From positions 12,835,940 through 12,899,939 of the forward strand of contig OV121097.1 of the NCBI GenBank assembly GCA_921293015.1: DNA of 64,000 nt. The letters run 5' to 3'. The notes beneath the pieces were generated by a model. The model saw only the letters and a list, made by a program, of their open reading frames with translations. It searched no databases and had not been told where the DNA came from. The position numbers and the translations under genes are program-made. Source of the DNA: Phorcus lineatus. Taxonomy: Eukaryota > Mollusca > Gastropoda > Trochida > Trochidae. Shown here piece by piece: positions 46,653-58,167 of this stretch. Within the stretch, counting starts at the first letter, position 1. Each line of letters opens with the position of its first letter.

Positions 46653-48906
46653 GTAAGTGCTAGCGTTTTCTGTTACATATTTGGCAGGCTACCCTGTTTA
46701 TTTTGCCTCCGTGATGCATGGACGGTCGGGAATACCTCGCCTTGAGGGGTCGTCTCAAAACCAACGGCGATGTTTATTACAGACAGCTGCCGTTGATATC
46801 TTTGCAGGGGGTCTTCTTTGCCTTTCGTGTCTATTTCTCAAGATGTGCTGACTACGGAATTCTTTGACTTACCTGAATAAAGGATTACCATTACAGATAC
46901 ATGGTTTACAGATGATAAACTTATTCTGTGCTTTTGACAAAACATAAACTAAACATTCAATTTCATTAAAAAAATAGCATTACTAGAAAAGATCTTCAGA
47001 TATTTAAATGTGAAAATAAGATAGGACAAGTTATTTAACTATTAGGATTCTGCATCTTGAATAGTATAATTGGCATTTAATACTTTCCTTGTTGCAAGAA
47101 CATGCATTCAGCACGCTAACAGTTAAGGAAAATATGTGACAATATTAAAGATTGTTATAATTGTTGAAGAATGTTTTCATAACAATCTATCTTATTCAGT
47201 AGTTACTGACAAACTTTGCAGGTTTTATTTTAGCTCAATTCATTTTGAAAAATACCAAAATAAGAAGCAGTAGGTTTTCTTTTTATGTTATACATCTATT
47301 TACATGTTCTTTTTAATGTACAAGTATTGGTTGAGGAAGACTGATATATGGATGTACAACTTCTTTATTACACATATTGGTTGGTTCTTCAGTAAATTCA
47401 GTTTTAAATCTATGTACTTTTATACAGTACTTTCTATAACAGTTTAAACACTTGAAATATCTTTAGATTTTACAACTTTAAATTTTGTTCTTATGGTTCA
47501 TGTAAGTTCAATCCTTTGAAATAAACTTTGTTTAAATTTACATCAAAACATATCATCTGTTCTAAGACAGCTACAACCAAGGACTTTTATTATACAGGTC
47601 CTTGCTACAACCATATATTTTTATCAACATCAAAGTCTTAAGTTGCCAAACAATTTAATTTTGTTTCAATTCTCATCAATAAATGTCTTAATCTGATGAG
47701 GCTGTTCTTAGTACTTGCAGATCAATATGAAAGTAATCTTGGTTGCAAAGAAAATGAATCCTTTATTATGGATTAAAATTTAAATTTTTGACCAAGTGTT
47801 CTCTAGAAACTAATATACACACCTCCATCTGTGTTGTTTTTGGAATAAATACAAAAATTAAAGGAAAATATGAAAATCTTTACTAAAATTTACAGGGAAC
47901 AAAGATATGAATTTCTTAAGTGTTTTAAAAGTAGATAGAGTTAGTCATTGATAAGAAATGAATGAAATAATTAGAAATAAACACTTGTATGTATAATGCA
48001 TATAAATTCATATGTAATTTGATAACTAACTGATGATAAAAATCTTTCTTCGATTTTTTTGGCAAATCTTGAGGCTGTTCTGATGACAAGGAGAAATGTC
48101 AAAATTTGTATTGAGATAATATAGATAAGGTTTTTTTTTAAAATGTATGATATACATATTAATTAGCTGAATAGATGAGAATTTAATTGACTTTCTCAAA
48201 GTTCTGAAATCCTTTTTAGAGGTTATGCAATGATTCCATTTAAAAATAACTACCTGAAGTCAAAAGAAATTATTGTAAAAGCACATGTTTGCTATGTTAA
48301 TATCTTGTATAGATAATGAAATAATCTTTTCATGAGGTCCCAAAGTAATTTCTAAAAATAGACCCGACTCAAAATTGACGAAACGAAAAACAGATAGATA
48401 AACTCATTTTGACAGGTGTTAAGTCATGGTAAAACCAGATTGAATTCCATGAAAATTAATCACTGAATTAAGAAATATACATCATTGGTTTTATAATATC
48501 ATCTGGAAAATTGATTTAAAAGATTCATGCTATTGGGGGAGAAAAATGTCAGTGTGTTTAACCAGTTTTCATTCTTCTTCTTTGGATTAAACATATCTAA
48601 ATCGATATCAGATACTGTTTTTTTCTTAGGAACTCTTGATTTCAACTGAAATGATTTCATATACACTATATCTGATTGAAGATTCAAACCAACTCTTTTT
48701 TAATTCAGCGTTTGGAATGTAAATGAAGACCTGTCCGATCTTTTCAACACGTATGTGGCAAGCAATCAAATATACACATATATTTTAAACTTTCAGATAT
48801 TTGATTTTCAATTATTTTGGACACTTTCAATAGAGACAATTTTTTCTCCATATGTTTATTATCAAAACCTACACAAAATATAAACTCAAATTATATTTAA
48901 CATTTC

Positions 48907-49009
48907 GTCAATCTCATTGAAATAGTATCAAACTTGCTACTCTCCGTTACGCATATCATAAAGGCGTAACGTGTAGCAGCAATTTGAATATTATTTCAAT
49001 GAGATTGAC
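48907..49009. repeat. Foldback element, family FB-A copy 2
   Basis: GTCAATCTCATTGAAATA on the left and its inverse TATTTCAATGAGATTGAC on the right, with further imperfect pairing inward (AACTTGCTAC...GTAGCAGCAATT). It shares the outer motif with 31,861-31,977. Confidence 0.8.
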
Positions 49010-51654
49010 ATTTCTTTGGCATCTAAGTTCAATCAATGATGTTATTTGTTGAAAAAAAATCAGAAAAACTTCTAAGTGTTCATTTGTAAACACGTATGTT
49101 TCATTTCTTTAAAACAAATCAACACCCCTGTAAGGAGTTTGCCCACTGATTTATGCTGAGGGGGCAATGCTAGCCCTGCCAAGAGTTGAGCACCAGAGCT
49201 CGTTATTTCTGATTAGGGGTATAAATTAATTAGGTTATCCTCGTTACAAGCTGGCGCAAGTCTCGTCAAGAAGGGCGGCATCCATCTTGAAGAAATGAAG
49301 CCGACAGTGGAAAGTTATTGATTATATTATCACAAATTAGCATGACTTGATTACCAGGACATTTGCTTATTAGATCAAAATATGGTGGTTTTTGTATACT
49401 AAGAGAATTAATCCATAAACATTCTGTTTACAGATTTGAACTTTGTGAATAGTGTAAGACTTGTAACTTATGCATTATAGAGAGATTAATTCATTGAAGT
49501 ATTTGTAAGTTTATAGGTGCATATATGTTGAAAGCTATATTTGCAAATGAACTGAAATGGCAAGTGAAGAAAGTAAAATTTCTAAGGTCACGTCCTGTCA
49601 TTAACAGATATATATGTTTTGTTGATTAATGCTTAAAGATGCAACTTTTCTCTAAAATCAACCTCAAATAAACATTTGATAAAAGTGTTTCAAAATATAA
49701 TTTCTTATCGGTAAAATATATGTCAATTCTCAAGTTCAGACCAAATATGTCTTGTGTTGAATTTTGAATCATCCATTCACTTTTATGTTAAACTCCATGG
49801 TTCTTTTAATTTCAATGTTGAATAATTAATTTAATTTTCATCTTTATTTGATCAGAGGAATTGTTTTCATTATAAAAATGACAAGCTTTAAAATATTTTA
49901 TTAGTTTAATTTCAATATCAACGACCAAAAGTCAAGCAATTTCTTGAAACTTGACAAATCCGTACTGACTATTTTGTGACGGCAAAAGTGCTAGAAACTG
50001 GACAAAAACACGCTGGGAAAATTACCACTAAGTCGTAGAAATCATGCTTCCTTAAAGAAAATCGGATGACTTTTGATGATACAAATTACTAAAAGCCATG
50101 GCAATCTGAGTCTGTGTTAACTTGATTGAACTAGTTGCCGAAAAGAGACCAATTTTACAACAGCGGCTTCGTCCTTTGATGTGCATTTTGGAGTACATTA
50201 TGTTTTATTACTCAAAAAGAATTGTTTATCATTGTTGTTACATATAAAACAAAAAAATGAAGCAAAATGTTTTGGCTGTGATACATTGTAGAAACATTAC
50301 AAATTAGAATTGGTTTAAATTTTTTAATTTTGCATTTACAAGAAACTTTTTTTTGGGGGGTACATTTATCATTCTTTGTCACATTTAGCCAGGTATTGTA
50401 GCTATATGTACCACATAGTATTCCTAATAAAAAGTTTCCTAGAGTTTCAAAGAATGGAATGTATGTATTAGGATTTCTGGGACAAAAATTGATTAAAAAA
50501 ATTCGATCAAATGATTGCCTAGGTCTATTCCAATTAGAAACAAGTTTGAGTTTCAACAATACAAAGTCAGCAATAATCTACTTTGTTTTTGTCAGGTTTT
50601 ATTGCAGGATGAGAGTTTTTAAAGATTTGAGATAATGTGTTAAAAAAGAAAAATTGTATTTTACAAGACATGTTTAATGAAATTATATGAACAAAGATTA
50701 ATTAGATAATTATGGTTAAGGCAGTGTTGCACATTTTCTATTAGATATGAACAAATCTTATGAAATTGAAGGAAAATGTTACTAAGTTGAATGACAATCT
50801 TTTTTTTATCCATACAAAAATTTCTCAATAAATGTTCCAAGTGTGTAAAAAGTGGTCCTTAAATGAACCTATCAAGCTTGGTGATATGCTATACGAATCA
50901 ATTTTCCTAACTGAAATGATTTTTTGGTGTTCACACCAAAATGGCTGAATGCAGTTATCTCTTGATAATTAAGTGAAACCATTTATTCTACGATAGCAGA
51001 TAATAGATTTCTTACCCTCTAAAGAAATATCTTTGGGATAAATATTGAACAAATAAACTTGTGAAAATAATGTTATAGTACCTTTACCTTTTGATTACAT
51101 AAATGACACTTAATATGATAATGTATTTTATTCCTATTGCCATATTACCTCTAGATAAAAATAAGGTTAAAGTCAAAACAAAGAGAAGACTTATACACAA
51201 TTTTATTTTCAGATAAAGTAAACTTTTTATTTCATTTCATTTTAATTCATTTTGATCTCTCTTTTTAACAACTACTTACATTCATTAACCCTTGATTTAC
51301 TTAATCATAGAAATTTGAAACATTACCTTTGACGTTTAACAATGATAATTGAGTGAAACCGTGAAAGCAATGAAACACATACTATACACGATTATCTCAT
51401 TGTGAAAGGGCGAGATATTGTATAATCTTGCTGTCATGTCGCATTTAACGATATAAACTGACAATATAAGATGCTAGACGAACAAAATGAGATAATTTGC
51501 ATTCATTGAGTAGCATATGTGAAAGGTTTTGAATGTTTTGTTATATCGGAGAAAACATTGGCCACTCAAGTATTAGGGCCCATCACGGTCGATGTTTGTA
51601 AAAGCTGCGTCAAGCTTAGCACAAATCACATAGAAGCTCCTACAGGCTAGAGAC

Positions 51655-51710
51655 ATGGCTGACCAGAATATCCATGAAATTTCGTCTATTCCGGAGGGGT
51701 TTGATCAACT
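51655..51710 (+). CDS. Doubtful short candidate first exon
   Basis: ATG opens MADQNIHEISSIPEGFDQ and runs to CAACT|GTAAGA, a good donor, in a small GC-richer patch that also has a CCTACAG just upstream. It ends in phase 2, so it cannot replace NOS1AP exon 1. I recognise no family. It could be the start of another transcript or chance. Confidence 0.18.
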
Positions 51711-52081
51711 GTAAGATGATAACCCATCATATTTGTCGAAAATCTGATTATCGGTCGCATATTTGTAGAAATGAGACGATGGATCTGGTAAATATGCAGA
51801 CATGTATGTGTATATATATATATGATATACGTATATATAAATATTCAGTTTTTGGTCTCACCTTAGACATTAAAGCTTTTATACTACAATGTAATTCATA
51901 AGTAGATAATTCAGAAGTAGTTTAGAATTTTTAGACACACTTGACTGACACTCGTTCTCTGAAAAAAGTATTTAGAAATCATTATTTTGTGAATTGTGTC
52001 TAAGAGATATTTGATCCTAAGTCCAGACCTACTTTTTAAGACATTACGTATGGGGAGGGTGAATCCACTTTACAGTGATTA

Positions 52082-52089
52082 TGACGTCA
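52082..52089. promoter_or_regulatory. CRE-like palindrome
   Basis: TGACGTCA followed within 25 bases by the half-related TGATGTCA, in the putative NOS1AP intron. Confidence 0.35.
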
Positions 52090-52479
52090 CATTTCTGTGA
52101 TGTCATAGCAAGACACTGATTATGACGTACGACACGGGCGCGAGTTTAGTAATTTACTGTCTAAGCTATTAAGGGAAGGACACAGAGTTTTGATATAGTC
52201 TTCTTCTTTTATCTTACATTTTATTGCGTTTGTGTTTGCTGTTTTATAACACAGATAGATTTTTATTTTTATGTCCTTATTTGGAGCACATGGTGTCCAA
52301 ATGTTCACCTAATAGGATATAACTTGTTTCAGGGTCCTTGATTTGTTCTTTGTGAATTACCTAAACTTTGTCACTCATTCAAATGGTTTGACCTATGTAT
52401 TGAAATTAGAATTATAGATTGGCGTTGTTATTCTTTTAACAATCATTTGAATATATACAGACTGTACACCTAATTTCAA

Positions 52480-52620
52480 TAATTAACATGGTTAAATTTC
52501 AAAGTATGATAAGTTATATATATTCAATATATATAACATGGATAGTTTCAAAGTTTGATTTGTTTATATATTTAAAATCGTGGTTAAGTTTCAAAGTATG
52601 AAATGTGTATAAAATTTGTA
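52480..52620 (+). repeat. Degenerate AT-rich tandem repeat
   Basis: Three loose copies of ACATGGTTAAATTTCAAAGT then ATGATAAGT at intervals of roughly 45-60 bases. Confidence 0.45.
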
Positions 52621-52954
52621 TAAATCTAATGTTGGAAATTATGTATCACTAATGTGTATATTAAGGAACTAGTAGCATATTTTTGGGGGAAATGTTATTT
52701 CTTCAAAGTTCAAAACTTTCACCAATAAGTAAATGTATATGCATATTAATTTTCTTCAAATTGACATTGATCTAGGGTTAAACATGAACACATTATTGGA
52801 TTCTCAATCATTGATAATATTTTGGTATTATTAATGTGGGTTTTTTTACCATATCACAAATATGGTCAATCATAAGTAGTGACATATTTTCAATAAGAGC
52901 ACATGTGCACTTATCAAAATTGTTTTAGTGTGAATAACCATATTTCGTTGCCTT

Positions 52955-53001
52955 TGACGTCATAAAACCATTGTTCATGACATCACTGTAGCGTGACGTC
53001 A
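52955..53001. promoter_or_regulatory. Pair of CRE palindromes
   Basis: TGACGTCA at 52,955-52,962 and 52,994-53,001, with a TGACATCA between them. This spacing resembles a small CREB/ATF-responsive enhancer. Function is inference. Confidence 0.4.
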
Positions 53002-54142
53002 CTTTAGCGTGCTGTCACAAGGGAAACAGAGGGTTTTCAAAACATTTCCATGCGTTTTAGATGGAATAGATTCGGCGATAAAGAAATTATTACAATCGGA
53101 AGTGACTCATCTGACTTGAATGAAAAGAGTGTGAATTTTTGTATTAACTGAGCAAGAGCCGGTATGACACACTTGCTTGTGTAATAATCTCTATTTATGT
53201 CACAGAATACTTGTCACGATAACTCTAAAACTGAGAGAAGTTTTGATTGATTTTGTTTCTTTTAGTGACATGGATGTACAGTCAATTCCAGTAGTAAATT
53301 AGCAAAAAGTTTGAATTTTGATTGTATGAAGTTTTCCTTGTTATTTTGACTTCGGAAGTGAAATGATGATGGAATATGTCTAGAATCAGTTTACTTTTTG
53401 GAAACAAAATCCCAAAATGATGAGTCAGAATTTTTCTGAAAGCTCATGAGCTTTATACCATTTGTATTTTTCTGAAAAAGTTAATAAGAATTTTAATGAC
53501 TGATCTTTGGGTATAAAAACAGCACATCTATGTTTCTAAAAGACAGATCTTACTTCACATGTCATTTGTGGTATGAATTGACTTTTTTCTTAAATTTCCA
53601 TTTCAACTTTAGTTTTGGATAAATGTTTTGGTCAAGCTAGTGTTGTTGACGTAAAGTAAAAAATATGATTGAATCAGTTCAAAAGCTCTGGAATCCAAAT
53701 CTGCATTAAAAATCTTGCTGACAGAATTTGTTTTTTGAAAGGTATGAATGTTATATTCATTGAATTGATTAAAAAATTCACTAAATCCATCATGATTATA
53801 ACCAAAAAAAATATGAATTATCATATTTATCCACATAAAATGATTCGAAAAAATAATGTGGCAATTTTGATATATGACACATGATAATGTAGCAATAACT
53901 TTTCTTAAATTGGAGGAAATTATATTACAAAATGAACAAAAGTGAATCATGAATAAATCCCATAAATAGATATAATAGACAGTCTTTCCCCTGTCATGAC
54001 AGGTAATGCTTTCCTAACAACCAGCTTAATCTGCTTTGAGTTCATAAAGCGTTAATTATGGGCTCATTGTAGATTTGTTATTAAGCATATTGACTCAATA
54101 TAGGCTAATTTCTCTCCGCATTCATGCTTTCATTGGATAATT

Positions 54143-55750
54143 AAGGATTCAGCAGAAATGCTGAATCCTTAGTGTTATTGGCGTGTTTTATTATTATTTT
54201 TATTCCACCGATTTTGTCATCACGATTCAGCCAATACCGCTCAAGCGATTACAGCCAAACTTGCCAGCCTAGTAGAGCTTCATGAGACGAAGCCACAATA
54301 AGCTTTTGGGCTTAATCGGCTTAAGCGTTAAAGGCACAGTACGATCCAAAGTGCGAAAAATTAACATGGGAAAAGTTTTCAAAATGCACTTAGAGACTTG
54401 AAACTTGTTTTAAAAGATGCGCAATAAAATTGCAAGCAAAAAAGTAAATCATGTCAAATTCGTAAGTCACGTGGTTTGGGCGCCATCTTGAATTTACGCA
54501 CTTTTTAGGAATGTCCGACCCCATGCACTTTTGAGCGATCACTACACTGCTGCTACTTGCAGTAGAGAGATGATACTTACACGGTTACACGGCTAAATGA
54601 TTGGTGTAAAACAAGTTTGTCTTGGAATTTGCAAATTCCTAATACTTTTACCACAATAACCACTCAAAGTCAGTGAATTTTCAAAAATCGCCAACTACAA
54701 GGGCAGATAACTGAAAAACCTACCCGTCGAATTTCATGAATTTTGCATGAGAGGTAAACATGATCGAGGTCTTTAAGAATCAAGAATAAAATGGATCGCG
54801 AACAGTCATTTCAGTTCACACAAGGGAGTGAAAGTTTGCATCATACTATATGTCAATTAAGTGCGTTAGCAAGGGTTAGATTGCAAACAATTGAAGGAAA
54901 ACATCAATATTGAAGAACGGTCAAGACGTGTGACATGTGCAAATGCAGGTACATGCGCTCTTGCATGTGTGAAAGGGCAAAAGTTGACAGAAATACTCTA
55001 CATTGCTCTTGTAGCAAGATTCGCTGAGTGCGTTAGCAAGGGTTAATTTGAAAAGTTGAAGGAAAACACCCTTCCTGTCAAGACATGCGACATGGGGCAG
55101 AAGTTTGAAGAAATACTCTTCGATGTCTTATGAATTATCACGTAATTTACAGTCTAGAGAAGGCCGAAATGGCTTTATGCAGCAGAAGTCCGTACGACTG
55201 GACGTATGGACAGCGTGCGCGAGATGACCAAATGCACACAAGTGCGGCAAGAGCTGTCAAAATCTGATCAGACAGGCAGAGAAGCGAGCAAAAAAGCCTG
55301 CCTGACTGACCTGAGCTGACTGACTGACATAGTCTTGATTATTTATATATAATAAGACCCTCAACCTATGTACCAGCATTCGGGAACTATATTCCAGTGT
55401 CGGCAAAGCACTTGATCACGCCAAAGGAAAACACTAGCCCTTTTTCAACTTTCAAACCTCTACTGCCTCCCCTCCAGATACCCCTTACATTTTGATGCTG
55501 TTGCTTTCTTGCCTCAACTGGCAGCAGGCCGTGTACATCGAGTAAACCTCACTTCCGCTCCTATGTCTCGCTACGTACTGAAAACGTATACACAACGTCC
55601 TTTTGCTTCAGAATACGGCTAAATCAACTGCAGTGCACTAAAAATGTCTTCAAAATGCTATCTAAACTTGGAAAAGCACTTAGTTTGCCCCCAAGAGCCA
55701 CGGGTGCTCATATTTTGCTGAATCCTGTCATTGTCGTCGCTTGCGACTAT
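54143..55750 (+). mobile_element. Unclassified element with terminal GAAA-loop hairpin
   Basis: It opens with AAGGATTCAGCA, GAAA, TGCTGAATCCTT, a perfect 12-base stem. Near the other end TGCTGAATCCT recurs (55,716-55,726), followed by GTCGTCGCTTGCGACTATAT. The interior is distinct in base composition, contains a diverged 167-base tandem duplication (from 54,861 and 55,028) and a GACT-rich patch near 55,300-55,330, and lacks a protein I recognise. The ends and length suggest one mobile unit, class unknown. Confidence 0.55.
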
Positions 55751-55831
55751 ATTTATAATGTATTGTATTTTATGATAAACTAATCAACTGTCTTTGAGCT
55801 GCACAGTTGGTTGATATATTTTTCTATATCT

Positions 55832-56180
55832 TAAAGGGGCAGTTTATAGACAAATAAAGTGATCTCATGGAAAAGAAAAGAAATATTTTCAATTGCAAGA
55901 CAATGATTTTTGATAAAAAGAAACAGTTTTTAAACAAAAATATCATGTTCAGTTAAACTGTGCGAATCCATATTCCTACCTGAATTTATTGAAAGGTAGA
56001 CAAGGAATTGTGCTGATAGCTTCTTTTACTGTGTTCAAGCTAGCGATGTTTCGGTATAGCTTCTTATACCGTTTTCAAGCTAGCGATGTTTCGGTATAGC
56101 TACTACGGATGATTGGATTGAGTTATAGGATGTTTGACCATTTGAAGATAATATTTTTACCCTTAAACTAATGTTTTTTT
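55832..56180 (+). mobile_element. MITE family M1 copy with internal 40-base duplication
   Basis: It starts TTAAAGGGGCAGTTTATAG and follows the M1 interior (GTGATCTCATGG, CAATTGCAAGACAATG, GAGTTATAGGATGTTTGACC). ATAGCTTCTT...CAAGCTAGCGATG (about 40 bases) is repeated at 56,016 and 56,056. The right end is unclear. Confidence 0.65.
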
Positions 56181-56402
56181 GTTTTTTTGTTTTCATTTTA
56201 TCAAGTCTATGTGTAAGGAGAATGTCCTTTGTTAATATATTTTTTTCCTGATATTCTTATGTTCAATCAAAGATCATTTTATAGTTTCGGATGAAGATTT
56301 ATTTGGATTTGGGAATCACTGAGTTTTATTACTTATATGATTTCATTTCAATTTCAGTTGCAGCCCCTTGAGATATTAATTATGTTGTTTTTTTAACATG
56401 TT

Positions 56403-56528
56403 ATATACTCAACAAAGATTGTTAAGGACCACCCAAATTTTCCATTTTGAAGTATTCAAACATTTATCATCTATATATGGGTTTAAATACTAAACTTTAG
56501 GTGGTCCATAAATTCTTTTGTTCAGTAT
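56403..56528. repeat. Foldback element, family FB-B copy 2
   Basis: ATACTCAACAAAGATTGTTA then AGGACCACCC faces TAGGTGGTCCATAAATTCTT then TTGTTCAGTAT. Same arms as 20,270-20,413. Confidence 0.75.
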
Positions 56529-57455
56529 GATTAGATTTTTCCCATCATGAATCACACTAACTCTTAAAGATAGATATGAAATTATGATTGACATTTAATA
56601 GAATATCATATCAACATATTACATTTCTGAATTCACAATATTCATCACAGACATGAAATAAGTGTCTTTAACAACAGGGATATGATTTCTTTCAGAAATA
56701 GGCAAACTATGTATTTCTGTCTTTGCAGAATTTATGATCAACCTGTTTTACTATAAGGGGTATTTGGAGCTTAAAGATTGGGAATGTCCCATTGAATTTT
56801 GTTGCCAAAAAAAATACTCCCACATTCAACCTTTAATTTGCATTAAGGGGTTACTGGAAAAAGACAAAGATGCTTAAACCAATTTACAAGCATATAATCA
56901 GTTACACTGAAAAGATTGCCTACTATCTATCCAAAATGAACCTTAAATGCAGTCTAGCTACACTTGTGATAACCTGATTAGATTAAGTCCCAACGAGTGA
57001 AATTGGCAACCTCATGTTGGATGCATGCATTTGCCTGTCAAATCTCACTACAGCTAATAGATAAGTAATGTACAGAGTAGACCATGGCTTACGATTGGGA
57101 AATGCAAGAGTTAATTAACTTGACAACAGCATATTTTTCAGTGAGCGAAAGAAAAGTAATTCTCTTGATAAGTGCAGATGTTGTGAGAGTTCCCAGGACT
57201 TCTGGGAAATGAAAAAAAGATCGGACAGCGATATCAATTCTTGCTCGTGTTCTGCAACAAAATGAATGTACATAGACATGCAAGATGGAAGTGGTGGATC
57301 CTGGAGGGAGGAGGCTTCAGGAGGTCAAAACCTCCTGTCCCCTCCTTTTGCATTATTTTAAAAATGATCCCGAAAACGATTTAGAACCCTGGTATACTTT
57401 CTGTATACCTCGATCCGCTATTTGTTAGCTAAACTAAATGGAGAATTATTAAGAT

Positions 57456-57566
57456 GATAAATAGTTGCGTTTGTAAAATATCCAGGATTCGTTGTTATTC
57501 AACACCTGCAAATTTAGTTTAAAACTGATTGCGTTAACTTGCGGGCGTTGAATAACAATTAATCTT
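57456..57566. repeat. Foldback element, family FB-C copy 2, shortened
   Basis: GATAAATAGTTGCGTTTGTA then AAATATCCAGGATTCGTTG matches the left arm at 33,948; the right arm stops after GTTGAATAACAATTAAT. Confidence 0.75.
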
Positions 57567-57574
57567 AACCCCTG

Positions 57575-57588
57575 CCCCCCCCCCCCCC
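57575..57588 (+). repeat. Homopolymeric C tract
   Basis: C run next to the truncated foldback; probably length-variable. Confidence 0.75.
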
Positions 57589-58167
57589 TCCTTTTGTAAT
57601 TAATATTTTATTGCCCAAAAATATTCTTGGATTCTCTATTTGTTAGCATTGTATGTTGAACAAGGAACTAAATGTTTAATTATTAAACTTAACCTGATGA
57701 ATTAATTAATGTCAAACCATTCTGAATGACCATTTTTTAGGAATCAAATTTGGAAAGGGAGTAATTTAGGATCGGTTTTGTGGGGTGTTGTTGTGCCCTC
57801 AAGGTGTTAAAACTCCAGGGTGCCGACAAGTTTTGAAGTTTTGATAAAAAATGAACCAATGTTATAACTGTTTTAAAGAGTTTTACACTTCCAATTTGGT
57901 GTAAATGTTACAAATGAAGGGTCATTGTGCCTTATAGAAGTTGAAAATCGGGTTTGCAGTCTAATACTTTGATGTTTTTCCAAGGGCATTACTTTGTAAT
58001 TTGATAACTACAAGTTTTAAATGATTAGACCTTATGTTTTAACCTTTATTAAACTTTAATAACTTTTATATACTTTATATAACTGTCCAAAAATGTAACA
58101 TCACCTTGTTTCCTCACTCATTGATATAATTGACTACAAATTTCTTTAATCATTAATTGCATGTAAA

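Noticed and set aside
46657-46851. Open frame directly after NOS1AP exon 1, hydrophobic and Cys-rich
   Set aside because: It lies past the clear GTAAGT donor and does not resemble the PTB domain that should follow.
54143-54170. Helitron 3' hairpin
   Set aside because: Neither strand shows a CTRR end at the expected short distance after the hairpin, and no TC start was found at the other end.
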